DNA of 64,000 bases from positions 62,001-126,000 of the forward strand of contig NZ_JARXYX010000012.1 of the NCBI RefSeq assembly GCF_029893585.1, written 5' to 3'. The notes under the pieces were generated by a model. The model was not told the origin of the DNA, did no database searches, and saw only the letters and a program-made list of their open reading frames with translations. The number at the start of each line of letters is the position of its first letter. Positions within the stretch are counted from its first letter, which is position 1. The stretch is from Streptomyces sp. LBL (GTDB lineage: Bacteria; Actinomycetota; Actinomycetes; Streptomycetales; Streptomycetaceae). Shown in pieces: positions 41,096 through 50,335 of this stretch. Made by a program: the position numbers and the translations under genes.

Positions 41096-42027
41096 GTCTC
41101 GTCGCCTCCCCTGAACCGGCCCACCAGGAAGAGTGCCAGCAGCACCGAGATCACCGCGACCATCACACAGCCCATCGCCGCCGCGTAGCCGAACTGGCCG
41201 TAGCGGAAAGCCTCTTCGTAGGCGAAGAGCATCGGCAGACGGGTACGGCCGCCGGGTCCGCCGCTGGTCAGGACGTACACCAGGGCGAAGGAGTTGACGT
41301 TCCAGATGAAGTTGAGGGCGGTGATGGCGAGGGCGACGGGGCGCAGGGCCGGCCAGGTGACGGTCCGAAAGCGCCGCCAGGCTCCGGCGCCGTCCAGGGC
41401 CGCGGCCTCGTGGAGTTCGTGCGGGGCGTTCTGCAGGCCGGCGAGCAGCGCGACCGTGGTCTGCGGCATGCCCGCCCAGACGCCGACGACGATCACCGCG
41501 GGCAGGGCGGTCCCGAGTCCGCTGAGCCAGTCCCGGCCGTCGCCGAGACCGAGGTCGCGCAGGGTCTCGTTGAGGACACCCGCGTCCGGGTTGTAGACGA
41601 GCCGCCACATGACGCCGACGACCACCTCGGGCATGGCCCACGGGATGATCGCCAGGGCGCGGGCGAGCCAGCGCAGTCTCAGGTCCTGGTCGAGGAGGAG
41701 GGCGAGGCCGAGCGCGAGCAGGAACTGCGGGACGGTCACCCCGACCGCCCAGACCAGTCCGATCCGGAACGACTCCCAGAACAGCGTGTCGTGCAGCAGA
41801 TCCTGGAAGTTGAGCCCGCCGATCCACCCCGTGGGCTCGGTCCGACCCGACTGGGCGTCGGTGAAGGCCAGCATGATCCCGTACAGCAGCGGGCCCACGC
41901 TCAGCACCAGGATCGGGATCAGCGCGGGCAGCACCAGGAACCAGGCCCCGCGGTCCGGAGGCCGCCGGCCCCCGTCGACACGCGGCGGGCCTTTTTCCGG
42001 CCGCTTCGTCGCGGTCACCACTGTCAC
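41092..42027 (-). CDS. ABC sugar transporter permease (MalF/UgpA-like)
   Basis: 311 residues. The opening WFLVLPALIPILVLSVGPLLYGIMLAFTDAQSG and the later LHEAAALDGAGAWRRFRTVTWPALRPVALAITALNFIWNVNSFALVYVLTSGGPGGRT are textbook MalF-type features (EAA loop, GGP motif). First gene of the operon 42027-38982, followed by the second permease and the binding protein, each overlapping by ATGA. A palindrome lies 57 bases upstream of its start. Confidence 0.94.
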   Translation of the reverse strand: MTVVTATKRPEKGPPRVDGGRRPPDRGAWFLVLPALIPILVLSVGPLLYGIMLAFTDAQSGRTEPTGWIGGLNFQDLLHDTLFWESFRIGLVWAVGVTVPQFLLALGLALLLDQDLRLRWLARALAIIPWAMPEVVVGVMWRLVYNPDAGVLNETLRDLGLGDGRDWLSGLGTALPAVIVVGVWAGMPQTTVALLAGLQNAPHELHEAAALDGAGAWRRFRTVTWPALRPVALAITALNFIWNVNSFALVYVLTSGGPGGRTRLPMLFAYEEAFRYGQFGYAAAMGCVMVAVISVLLALFLVGRFRGGDET

Positions 42028-42083
42028 GTGATCGGCTCCTCCGCGCGGCTCGTGACGTTCGGGCCCGACGGGCCTCCGTCATG

Positions 42084-42112
42084 GTCTTGACGTCGCTGTA
42101 CCCCGTCAAGAC
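42084..42112. promoter_or_regulatory. Inverted repeat GTCTTGAC-N13-GTCAAGAC upstream of the sugar ABC operon
   Basis: Perfect eight-base inverted repeat at 42084-42091 and 42105-42112. On the minus strand each arm contains TTGAC, so one arm could also be a -35 box for the ABC operon. A repressor operator is plausible; no regulator gene is adjacent. Confidence 0.45.
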
Positions 42113-42377
42113 ACCGCGCAGACGGTCCCGGCCTGTACGAATGCGACACTGGCCGGCGGATGGCGGGAACCCGACGCCGTCCGGGCCTCGGACGACATTG
42201 TCCGGACGCCGCACGACACCGTCCGGACCCCGCCCCCGACCCCGCCCCCCAACCGGCCGGACGCCGCACGGCATGATCCAGGCGGAGCGTCCGGGTGGCT
42301 GCCCGCCGCAGCACGACGAGGCACACAGAACGCAGGGACGCAGGGACGCAGGACGCACGACGACACGGAGGCGGACG
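42113..42377. other. Gap with GTCCGGAC repeats before the phosphotransferase gene
   Basis: Repeated GTCCGGACGCCGCACGAC-like units occur between about 42175 and 42290, including three GTCCGGAC palindromes or near copies. The last 80 bases have short GCAGGGAC repeats. No gene seen. Confidence 0.5.
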
Positions 42378-43241
42378 ATGGACGAGGCAAGGGCGCGGGG
42401 CGTACTGGCCGCGGCGCGGGTTCTCCCCGGCCCGGCGCGGGACGCGCGACTGCTCGCCCTGGGCGAGAACGCGGTGTTCGCCGCCGGTGACCTGGTAGTC
42501 AAGGTGGGCCGGGACGCCGAACTCCTCGACCGGGCGCGCCGCGAACTGGCCGTCGCGGTCTGGCTCGCCGAGTCGGACGTGGCAGCGGTCCGGGCGGCCG
42601 ACCCCGAGCCTCTGCTGGTCGAGGGCCACCCGGTGACCGTGTGGCACCGCCTGCCCGACCCCGTACGCCCTGCCGAACCCCACGATCTGGCCGAACTCCT
42701 CCGGGTGCTGCACGCCCTGCCCTCCCCCACCTTCGGCCTGCCGCCGCGCGATCTGCTGGCCGGGGTGGAACGCTGGCTGCGTCTCGCGGGCGACGCGATC
42801 GACCCGGCCGACGCGGCCTACCTCCGCGAACGCCGCGACAGCTTCGCGACAGTCGCCGCCGCACTCACCCCACACCTGCCGCCCGGCCCGATCCACGGCG
42901 ACGCCCTTCCCCGCAACGTCCACATCGGCCCGGACGGCCCGGTCCTGGTCGACCTCGAGACCGTCTCCGCCGACCTGCGCGAGCACGACCTGGTCGTCAT
43001 GGCCCTCTCCCACGACCGCTACGGCCTGCCTGCCGCGGCATACGACTCGTTCACCGAGGCGTACGGCTGGGACGTGCGCGCGTGGTCGGGCTGCTCGGTG
43101 CTCCGGGGTGCCCGGGAGACGGCAAGCTGCGCCTGGGTGTCCCAGCACGCCCCGACCAACCCGAAGGCCCTGACCGAGTTCGAACGCCGGGTGGCTTCCC
43201 TGCGGGACGGGGACGAAACGGTGCGGTGGTATCCGTTCTGA
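42378..43241 (+). CDS. Aminoglycoside/homoserine-kinase-like phosphotransferase (APH fold)
   Basis: 287 residues from ATG 42378. The N-lobe has ENAVFAAGDLVVKVGR with the ATP-binding Lys. The catalytic loop is GPIHGDALPRNV (HGD with Asn four residues on) and the metal-binding motif is LVDLETV. All key residues are intact, so it should be an active small-molecule kinase. Streptomyces has many such genes of unknown substrate; self-resistance to an antibiotic is possible but not indicated by neighbours. Confidence 0.85.
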   Translation: MDEARARGVLAAARVLPGPARDARLLALGENAVFAAGDLVVKVGRDAELLDRARRELAVAVWLAESDVAAVRAADPEPLLVEGHPVTVWHRLPDPVRPAEPHDLAELLRVLHALPSPTFGLPPRDLLAGVERWLRLAGDAIDPADAAYLRERRDSFATVAAALTPHLPPGPIHGDALPRNVHIGPDGPVLVDLETVSADLREHDLVVMALSHDRYGLPAAAYDSFTEAYGWDVRAWSGCSVLRGARETASCAWVSQHAPTNPKALTEFERRVASLRDGDETVRWYPF

Positions 43242-43293
43242 GCCGATCTGAGGGGTCGACTCGCACGTCGCGGCCCAGCGCCCCGGCGGTACT

Positions 43294-43407
43294 TCAACGC
43301 CGCCCGTCACACAGCCCGTCAGTCGCCCGCCTGGACCGGGCGGTCTCGTGGCCGAGGCCCTTGTTCGCGCCGGTGATCAGAGCAATGGTCGCTGCTCGTG
43401 CCCCATG
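43294..43407 (-). pseudogene. N-terminal remnant of a short-chain dehydrogenase
   Basis: On the minus strand a frame reads TIALITGANKGLGHETAR, the unmistakable start of an SDR Rossmann fold (TGxxxGxG), then runs into unrelated residues and a TGA at 43294-43296. There is no in-frame ATG at the expected place and no catalytic YxxxK part. It is a short scrap left in the gap between the phosphotransferase and exonuclease genes. Confidence 0.7.
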
Positions 43408-43548
43408 TGATCGCGGCCGGTGCCCTGCGATACCGGCCCCGCCGCCCGGCGGGCACCATCAGCACCAAAGGAAACGGTGCCTGAGCGGTGAGCGGGAGGC
43501 TTCTCATGAGTGACGATCGCGGGCCAGCCTCAGCGATCGACCCGGCCG

Positions 43549-44262
43549 TCAGCGGACATAGGGGACGACGGGCCAGGCCGATTCCACCGTCGCTTCGGGG
43601 TTCGAGGTGCGTCGGAGGTACCGCTGCAGCGACACTGCCTGCTCGGCTGCTGCACGAACCTGCAGATCGTGGAGATCCGCCGCAGCCAAGGTCCCTATGT
43701 CCGAATGCTTCGCCCCCATGCGTCGGGCCGCCCGTGCCGCAGCCACGGCGTCCGCAACAGCGTTGTGCGCATCGTCGAGTTGCACGCCGTAGTGCTCACA
43801 GAGAGCCTGAAGATTCCGCTTCCCCTTCCTGTAACGGTCCACATGCTTGTCCAGGACCAGAGGGTCGATAACGGGCGATGCCTTTCCGCTCAACCGCTCG
43901 ACCAGTGGTTCTATCCCATGCCGTCGGCACTCACGGTCGAGCAGCGAGAGGTCGTATCGCGCGTTCATCACCACCAGCGGAGTCCCCGAGTTCAGCGCCT
44001 CGGTAACCGCGGACGTGATCTCTTCAATCGCGGGAGCAGGCGGTGTCCCATGCCTGCGGGCGTGATCGGTGGAGATGCCATGAATCGCTGCAGCCTCTTC
44101 AGGGATGGCCACGCCTGGATCGAGCAGCCATGTCCGGACTTCTGGGAGCCGCCCGTCCGAACTCACGACCACAACCGCCGCGGTGACGATTCGGTCGTTC
44201 TCGATATCGGTCCCTGTCGTCTCCAGGTCGAAGGCCATCAGCGGCTCCCGGTGCCAGCCCAT
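43549..44262 (-). CDS. DEDDh-type 3'-5' exonuclease (DnaQ-like)
   Basis: 237 residues. Exo I motif MAFDLETTGTD (first Asp and Glu), Exo II with NARYDLSLLDREC (Asp), and Exo III HNAVADAVAAARAARRM (His then Asp), the complete DEDDh set. The family removes nucleotides from DNA or RNA 3' ends; stand-alone actinobacterial members have repair or RNA-processing roles. It lies 116 bases downstream of the HEPN protein gene on the same strand and may be cotranscribed. Confidence 0.92.
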   Translation of the reverse strand: MGWHREPLMAFDLETTGTDIENDRIVTAAVVVVSSDGRLPEVRTWLLDPGVAIPEEAAAIHGISTDHARRHGTPPAPAIEEITSAVTEALNSGTPLVVMNARYDLSLLDRECRRHGIEPLVERLSGKASPVIDPLVLDKHVDRYRKGKRNLQALCEHYGVQLDDAHNAVADAVAAARAARRMGAKHSDIGTLAAADLHDLQVRAAAEQAVSLQRYLRRTSNPEATVESAWPVVPYVR

Positions 44263-44378
44263 GGGTGGTCCCCCTCCTCGGTGGTGCTTTCCCCAGTGGT
44301 CTCCACGATCCCATGGACCACTGACAATCCGAGGACCGCATTCCGCTTACGCCGCTCCCGCAGCGGACCTGAGGACTT

Positions 44379-45617
44379 TCAGGACACCGGCCGTGAATCC
44401 GCCCAAGTCGTCTCGAACTCCTCGCGGTATGTCGCGAAGAGTCCGGTCTCGTCGACTTCGCCCGCCTTGACCAGCTTGCTGCCGCCGCGCAGCACCAGCA
44501 CCGGCACCTCCATCCCCCGCGAGCGCCGCAGATAGGACTGCACCACGGCGATGCCGTCCGCGCCGTCGCCGTCGACGAGGTACGCCGTGAAGCGGGGTGT
44601 GTCGTCGTAGACCTGGATCTCGAAGGCTCCGGGGTCGCGCAGCTTGGAGCGGACCCGGCGCATGTGCAGGATGTTCATCTCCACGGCCCGGCTCAGCTCG
44701 CCGCGCTTGACGCCGAGTTCGCGTTCGCGCCGCTTCACCGCGCTGGAGGCCGGGTTGAGGAAGAGCAGCCGCACCCGGCAGCCGGACTCGGCCAGCCGCA
44801 CGAGGCGGCGCCCGGAGAAGTTCTGCACGAGGAGGTTGAGGCCGATGCCCACGGCGTCGAGACGGCGGGCCTCGCCGAAGATGTCCTCGGCGGGGAACGT
44901 GCGCATGAGCCGCACCCGGTCGGGGTGCACGGCGACCACGTCCGCGTACCGGTCGCCGACGAGGTCCTCGACCGCGTCCACCGGGAGGCGGCGCGCGGAG
45001 GGCACGTCGCCGCCCGTGCCGAGCATCTCCAGCAGCCGGGCGGAGGCCCGCTCGGCCTGGTTCAGGACGGCCTCGGACAGGGCCCGGTTGCGCGAGACGA
45101 CGTTCCGGGTGACCTCCAGCTCGTCCAGGGCCAGTTCGACATCCCGACGGTCGTCGAAGTACGGCTCGAAGCACGGCCAGTGCTGCACCATCAGCTCACG
45201 CAACTGCGGCAGGGTGAGGAAGCTGAGCACGTTGTCGTCGGCCGGGTCGAGCAAGTACCCCTTGCGGCGGCTGACTTCCCGGACGGCGACCGCCCGCTGG
45301 ACCCACTCCTGTCCCGCCGGTCCGGCTGCGGCGACCACCCAGTCGTCGCTGTGGACGGGTTCGTAGATGGGGCGCAGGACGGCGGCCACGACGGCGCGCA
45401 GCCGCTGTTCGACGAGGTTCAGCCAGATGTAGGCGCGGCCCGCCCGCTGGGCGCGGACGCGCACCTCGCGCCAGGCGTCGGCGTCCCAGTCCAGCTCCGG
45501 GCCGATGGCGTTCGTCTCCATCGGCCGGGCCAGGGACACCGTGCCGGGCGGGACGTCTGCGGAGTGCCCCTCGTGACTCTCGTCACCAGGGGGCAGCTCC
45601 AGCCCTCCCGAGCCCAC
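44379..45617 (-). CDS. SAV2148-family HEPN-domain protein with C-terminal DUF5919/PLD-like region
   Basis: 412 residues from GTG 45617 (GAAGG about ten bases upstream); GTG 45668 and ATG 45521 are alternatives. The family core ELDWDADAWREVRVRAQRAGRAYIWLNLVEQRLRAVVAAVLRPIYEP and GYLLDPADDNVLSFLTLPQLRELMVQHWPCF is clear. RELMVQH fits the HEPN ribonuclease motif R-x(4-6)-H. The C-terminal third (RLLFLNPASSAVKRRERELGV ... VYDDTPRFTAYLVDGDGADGIAVVQSYLRRSRGMEVPVLVLRGG) resembles the DUF5919 phospholipase-D-like domain. HEPN plus effector-like domains suggest stress or conflict biology; no function is established. Confidence 0.82.
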   Translation of the reverse strand: MGSGGLELPPGDESHEGHSADVPPGTVSLARPMETNAIGPELDWDADAWREVRVRAQRAGRAYIWLNLVEQRLRAVVAAVLRPIYEPVHSDDWVVAAAGPAGQEWVQRAVAVREVSRRKGYLLDPADDNVLSFLTLPQLRELMVQHWPCFEPYFDDRRDVELALDELEVTRNVVSRNRALSEAVLNQAERASARLLEMLGTGGDVPSARRLPVDAVEDLVGDRYADVVAVHPDRVRLMRTFPAEDIFGEARRLDAVGIGLNLLVQNFSGRRLVRLAESGCRVRLLFLNPASSAVKRRERELGVKRGELSRAVEMNILHMRRVRSKLRDPGAFEIQVYDDTPRFTAYLVDGDGADGIAVVQSYLRRSRGMEVPVLVLRGGSKLVKAGEVDETGLFATYREEFETTWADSRPVS

Positions 45618-45732
45618 CCGCGCACCGCCTTCCGCTCCCCCGAGCTCTCCCGGGACGCCAGGCCCCACCCAACGATCAAGGAAGGGTACTCCGGGAGCGG
45701 TCGGAGGTGCAGCCGGATGGACAGGTCGTTTC

Positions 45733-47079
45733 TCAACTACGCGGCTCCCAGTGTCCGTTCTGCCAGCCGAGTTCGGCGGGAGTGAGCGGATTCATAGCGG
45801 TGACGTCCCTCGGGGCGATGGAGAAGCCCTGCCAGTGGACCGGCATGGGCTGCTGGTCCTCGTCCCGGGCGATGTGGTGGAAGCCCACGTTCATCCAGAC
45901 CACCGGGTGGGTGAGGGTCTGTCCGTTGACCCACTTGTCGACGGACTTGCCGCCGCAGCTGCCGGGGTTGTTGCTGGCGAACAGCTCGCAGTTGTCGTAC
46001 TGGGTGAAGTACAGGTCGTGCTTGGTGAAGCTGCGGCCCGGGTACTTGGTGGTGGTGCCGGGGACGATCTCGTAGGAGCGCGCGTGCCCGTCCTTGTTCT
46101 TGCCGGCCGCGCTGACCACGCGCCACCAGCGATAGGTTTTGGCGTCGGCCGCGAGTTCCTTGGTGACCTTGGTGCGGGTGGTCTTCGTGGTCGGGGCCTG
46201 CTGGCCGCGGGCGGGCGCGGTGACCGCCGAGTCGTACTGCTCGATGCCGTTCTTGGAGGAGCCGTCGAGGCCGAAGTCGAGCCGCCAGAAGACGTTGTGG
46301 CTGTGGCTGGTGGCATAGGCCTTGGCGCCCCCCTTGCCGATGGGCCAGCCGCGGCCGTCGCCGGCGTCGTAGTCCTCGTAGGAGAGGCTGCCGGTCGCGC
46401 CCACGTTCATGTGGACGGTGCCGTCGTCCTGGAAGCGCCACTCGGTGATGTACTCGTACCAGCCGACCTGGTTGACCGTGTAGATCAGCAGGTCCTTGCC
46501 CTGGGCCTGGTAGACCTTGTTCGCCGCGTCGCCCTGCATACGGTAGGCGTGACCGCGGGAGCGGGTGGTGGTGCACAGACCCTTGACGTTCGGGTTGTCC
46601 GAGGTCCACACGTCGGGGACCTTCACGGTGTGGATGGTGCCCCCGGGGCATTCACCCGGCGCCAGGTTCATCAGGCTCTGCGCGAAGGGCTGGCCCGTGA
46701 GGTCGTCGTACTCGGCCTTCCCGTCGTCGTACGGGACGTGGACCTGGCCGAGCCGGGCGCTGTTGAGGACCTTGATCGGCGCGGCCTCGCCCTTGGGCTG
46801 GTAGGAGATGTTCTCCAGGACGAGCCCGGCCTTGTTGTCGTAACGCCAGCACATCCGCCACGTCGTGCCGCTGGAGAGCTGCTGCTCGATGCGGTAGTCG
46901 GCACTGCACGCGGCGGCGGCTGCCGCCGCGGGGGCGGCCTTCGGCTGGGCGATGGCCGGACCGGCGCCGGTCGTCGCGCCGGCGGCCAGTGCGGCCACGG
47001 ACAGGCCGACGGCCGCCCGCGTACGGGCACGGTTCAGTCTCCTCGGTCGGAGGTCGCTGAGGGAACGCTTTTCGCGCAT
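45733..47079 (-). CDS. Secreted copper amine oxidase-like protein
   Basis: 448 residues with a Tat/Sec-like signal (RRLNRARTRAAVGLSVAALA ... GPAIAQP) and an Ala-rich stretch. The copper amine oxidase core is recognisable: TSHSHNVFWRLDFGLDG (HxH copper ligands), GFHHIARDEDQQPMPVHWQGFSIAPRDV (third ligand region). The cofactor-site consensus N-Y-D/E is replaced: VGWYEYITEW has Trp where Asn precedes the Tyr that becomes topaquinone. Activity is therefore uncertain. It is 55 bases downstream of another secreted-protein gene on the same strand, probably an operon. Confidence 0.85.
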   Translation of the reverse strand: MREKRSLSDLRPRRLNRARTRAAVGLSVAALAAGATTGAGPAIAQPKAAPAAAAAAACSADYRIEQQLSSGTTWRMCWRYDNKAGLVLENISYQPKGEAAPIKVLNSARLGQVHVPYDDGKAEYDDLTGQPFAQSLMNLAPGECPGGTIHTVKVPDVWTSDNPNVKGLCTTTRSRGHAYRMQGDAANKVYQAQGKDLLIYTVNQVGWYEYITEWRFQDDGTVHMNVGATGSLSYEDYDAGDGRGWPIGKGGAKAYATSHSHNVFWRLDFGLDGSSKNGIEQYDSAVTAPARGQQAPTTKTTRTKVTKELAADAKTYRWWRVVSAAGKNKDGHARSYEIVPGTTTKYPGRSFTKHDLYFTQYDNCELFASNNPGSCGGKSVDKWVNGQTLTHPVVWMNVGFHHIARDEDQQPMPVHWQGFSIAPRDVTAMNPLTPAELGWQNGHWEPRS

Positions 47080-47133
47080 GAAGGAATGACTCCCTTGCAG
47101 GAGGTGCAGGTTCGAACGATGGGCGGAGGCGGC

Positions 47134-48003
47134 TCAGAGCTGCAGTTCGGCGACCTTGCGTGCGCTCAGGTCGATCACCAGGGACCGCGCGTCGATCCAC
47201 GGTCCGTTCCTGACCTTCGGGAACAGCCGCACGCACCGGTGCTCGCCGCACTTGTCGAGTACGGCGGGCTGGGCGCCCGGAGTGGCCCGGTAGACGCCGC
47301 CGGTCACCAGCAGCTGGTCCGGGGAGGTGAGCTCCTTGCCGGTGGCGTCCTTGTAGTCCGCCTCGAGGCCCGCGCCCAGCGGGTCGGCGATCAGGAGGGT
47401 CGCCGCTTCGACGCTCTCGGCCCGGCTCGGCGGCGGCTGGACGCCGTGCTGGGTGTCGGTCCGCACGACCCTGCCGCTGTCGAGGTCGACGGTCCTGGTG
47501 ACGAGGGTGTCGTCCCGGTAGTCGTAGAACGTCACGTCGGCACGGCGGGGCGCGTCCGGATTGTCGACCTCGGCGGCCTCCGGGTCGGCGAGGTCGACGG
47601 TCAGGGTCTGAGGGCCGCGGTCGCCCTCGACGTCCTCGCTCGTGTCGAACAGCTGCCGGTTCACGGCGATCTTCTCGACCCGCTCGATCTCGTCGTCGGT
47701 CAGCGGGTCGCGGCCCTTGCCCTTCTCGCCCTCGACGGGAGGCTGCTTCACGACACCGGGCGCGACGGCCGCGCCCAGACTTTGGTCCTGCCCTTGGTCC
47801 TGCCCTTGGTCCTGCCCTTGGTCCTGCCCCTGCCCCTGGCCCTGCCCGGACCGGGCCGCCCGGGAGGCCCCCTGGGAGCCTCCGGCCTCGTCGGCTCCAG
47901 CCGTCCCCGGCAGGGTGATCCCGACCATCACGGCGGTTCCCGCCACCGCGATCGCCGCACCGGCCACCACCTTGCCCAGATGGCGGTGCACTATGTTGCG
48001 CAC
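47134..48003 (-). CDS. Secreted protein with Gln-Asp-Gln-Gly repeats, partner of the amine oxidase-like gene
   Basis: 289 residues from GTG 48003, preferred because GGGGAG lies five bases upstream and a signal peptide follows at once (HLGKVVAGAAIAVAGTAVMVG ... GTAGA). ATG 48123 would add 40 residues. After the signal come GQGQGQDQGQDQGQDQGQDQ repeats, then a mature domain with RVEKIAVNRQLFDTSEDVEGDRGPQTLTVDL, DYRDDTLVTRTVDLDSGRV and CGEHRCVRLFP. Similar proteins sit next to copper amine oxidases in other Streptomyces as I recall. It may be an accessory or chaperone domain like the N-terminal domain of amine oxidases. Function unproven. Confidence 0.72.
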   Translation of the reverse strand: MRNIVHRHLGKVVAGAAIAVAGTAVMVGITLPGTAGADEAGGSQGASRAARSGQGQGQGQDQGQDQGQDQGQDQSLGAAVAPGVVKQPPVEGEKGKGRDPLTDDEIERVEKIAVNRQLFDTSEDVEGDRGPQTLTVDLADPEAAEVDNPDAPRRADVTFYDYRDDTLVTRTVDLDSGRVVRTDTQHGVQPPPSRAESVEAATLLIADPLGAGLEADYKDATGKELTSPDQLLVTGGVYRATPGAQPAVLDKCGEHRCVRLFPKVRNGPWIDARSLVIDLSARKVAELQL

Positions 48004-48200
48004 ATCTTCTCCCCACTCCCCCAACAACCCCGGAAGTACGCGTTTGCCCCACTGGTTTCGGCCCACGGCACGGTCGTTGATCACCGCGGGCACTGGTCGC
48101 CTGGTAAGAGGGACGTAAGTCATAGGTGGTTCCCTCACTTTCCGGGAGACTCGGGACCAAGACGCCCCCGGCGACCCCCTCACCTGAAAGAGTCGAATCC

Positions 48201-50318
48201 ATGCAGGTCTGGCCTGGAGAGGCGTATCCACTCGGCGCCACGTACGACGGCGCCGGCACGAACTTCGCGGTCTTCTCGGAAGCCGCGGACCGAGTAGAGC
48301 TGTGTCTGTTGCACGACGACGGCTCGGAGACGGCGGTGGAACTGCGCGAGAGCGACGCGTTCGTACGGCACGCGTATCTGCCCGGCGTCATGCCGGGACA
48401 GCGCTACGGCTTCCGTGCGCACGGGCCGTACGCCCCCGAGCACGGTCTGCGCTGCAACTCGGCGAAGCTGTTGCTCGACCCGTACGCGAAGGCGATCAGC
48501 GGTTCGATCGACTGGGGCGAGGAGGTCTACGGCTACCACTTCGACGCCCCCGACAAGCGCAACGACCTGGACTCGGCACCGCACATGATGACGTCGGTCG
48601 TGGTCAACCCGTACTTCGACTGGGGCGACGACCGGCCGCCGCGCACCGACTACCACCAGACGGTGATCTACGAGGCCCACGTCAAGGGCCTGACCATGCG
48701 GCACCCGGGGCTGCCCGAGGAACTGCGCGGGACGTACGCCGCCCTCGCCCATCCGGCCATCATCGAACACCTGACCGAGCTGGGGGTCACGGCGCTGGAG
48801 CTGATGCCGGTCCACCAGTTCGTGAACGACCACCGCCTGGTCGACATGGGGCTGAACAACTACTGGGGCTACAACACGATCGGTTTCTTCGCCCCGCACA
48901 ACGCTTTCGCCTCCTGGGGCGACCGCGGCCAGCAGGTGCTGGAGTTCAAGTCGGCGGTGCGGGCGCTGCACGAGGCCGGCATCGAGGTCATCCTGGACGT
49001 CGTCTACAACCACACCGCCGAGGGCAACCATCTGGGCCCGACGCTGTCCTTCAAGGGCCTCGACAACCCGCAGTACTACCGGCTGACAGACGACCCTCGC
49101 TACTACATGGACACCACGGGTACCGGGAACTCGCTGCTGATGCGCTCCCCGCACGTCCTGCAGCTGATCATGGACTCGCTGCGGTACTGGGTCACCGAGA
49201 TGCATGTCGACGGATTCCGTTTCGACCTCGCGGCCACCCTGGCGCGACAGTTCCACGAGGTGGACCGGCTGTCGTCGTTCTTCGACCTGGTCCAGCAGGA
49301 TCCGGTGGTCTCCCAGGTGAAGCTGATCGCCGAGCCGTGGGACGTGGGCGAGGGCGGCTACCAGGTGGGCAACTTCCCGCCCCTGTGGACCGAGTGGAAC
49401 GGCATGTACCGCGACACTGTGCGGGACCTGTGGCGGGGCGAGTCACGCACCCTGGCGGAGTTCGCGTCCCGGCTGACCGGTTCATCCGATCTGTACCAGG
49501 ATGACGGGCGGCGCCCCCTGGCCTCCATCAACTTCGTGACCTGCCACGACGGGTTCACGCTGCACGACCTCGTCTCGTACAACGAGAAGCGCAACGAGGA
49601 CAACGGCGAGGACAACCGGGACGGGGAGAGCCACAACCGGTCCTGGAACTGCGGGGTCGAGGGGGAGACCGACGACCCGGCGGTGCTGGAACTGCGGGCC
49701 CGGCAGATGCGGAACATCATCGCCACACTGATGCTGTCCCAGGGCGTGCCGATGATCAGCCACGGCGACGAGGTCGCGCGCACCCAGCACGGCAACAACA
49801 ACGCGTACTGCCAGGACAGCGAGCTGGCCTGGGTGGAGTGGCCGGGCAGTGAAGGGCCCGGCCGTGAGCTGCTGGACTTCACGCGCGCGATGGTGGGGCT
49901 GCGCAAGGACCATCCGGTGTTCCGGCGCCGGCGCTTCTTCCACGGGCGGCGCGTGGAGGGCGCCCACGGCGAGCTGTCGGACATCGCCTGGTTCACCCCG
50001 GAGGGCAAGGAGATGACCCAACGGGACTGGGACTCGGCGCAGGCGTCGGCGCTGTCGGTGTTCCTCAACGGCAACGCGATCTCCGAGCCGGGCCCGCGCG
50101 GGGAGCGCATCACCGACGACTCGTTCCTGCTGATGTTCAACGCCTCGCCCAAGACGCTGGACTTCGTCGTGCCGGTCGACCACGGCCGTCAGTGGGAGGT
50201 GGTCGTCGACACCGCCCGCACGGACGGCGTGCCGCCGGCCACGGCCAGGAAGGTCCAGGCCGGGGACCGGCTGACCCTGACGGACCGGAGCATGACGGTG
50301 CTGCAGCGGCCCCTCTAG
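48201..50318 (+). CDS. glgX: Glycogen debranching enzyme / isoamylase-type (GH13)
   Basis: 705 residues from ATG 48201. N-terminal CBM48-type domain (YPLGATYDGAGTNFAVFSEAADRVELCL), then GH13 motifs: LDVVYNHTAEGN, the nucleophile in VDGFRFDLA, acid/base in IAEPWDVG, and FVTCHDGFTLHDL. The conserved NRDGESHNRSWNCGVEG is typical of GlgX. It cuts alpha-1,6 branches of limit dextrin, giving linear malto-oligosaccharides. These are substrates for TreY and TreZ, encoded at 50505 and 55807 on the same strand. Confidence 0.95.
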   Translation: MQVWPGEAYPLGATYDGAGTNFAVFSEAADRVELCLLHDDGSETAVELRESDAFVRHAYLPGVMPGQRYGFRAHGPYAPEHGLRCNSAKLLLDPYAKAISGSIDWGEEVYGYHFDAPDKRNDLDSAPHMMTSVVVNPYFDWGDDRPPRTDYHQTVIYEAHVKGLTMRHPGLPEELRGTYAALAHPAIIEHLTELGVTALELMPVHQFVNDHRLVDMGLNNYWGYNTIGFFAPHNAFASWGDRGQQVLEFKSAVRALHEAGIEVILDVVYNHTAEGNHLGPTLSFKGLDNPQYYRLTDDPRYYMDTTGTGNSLLMRSPHVLQLIMDSLRYWVTEMHVDGFRFDLAATLARQFHEVDRLSSFFDLVQQDPVVSQVKLIAEPWDVGEGGYQVGNFPPLWTEWNGMYRDTVRDLWRGESRTLAEFASRLTGSSDLYQDDGRRPLASINFVTCHDGFTLHDLVSYNEKRNEDNGEDNRDGESHNRSWNCGVEGETDDPAVLELRARQMRNIIATLMLSQGVPMISHGDEVARTQHGNNNAYCQDSELAWVEWPGSEGPGRELLDFTRAMVGLRKDHPVFRRRRFFHGRRVEGAHGELSDIAWFTPEGKEMTQRDWDSAQASALSVFLNGNAISEPGPRGERITDDSFLLMFNASPKTLDFVVPVDHGRQWEVVVDTARTDGVPPATARKVQAGDRLTLTDRSMTVLQRPL

Positions 50319-50335
50319 AAGGCGGCGGCCCCTTA

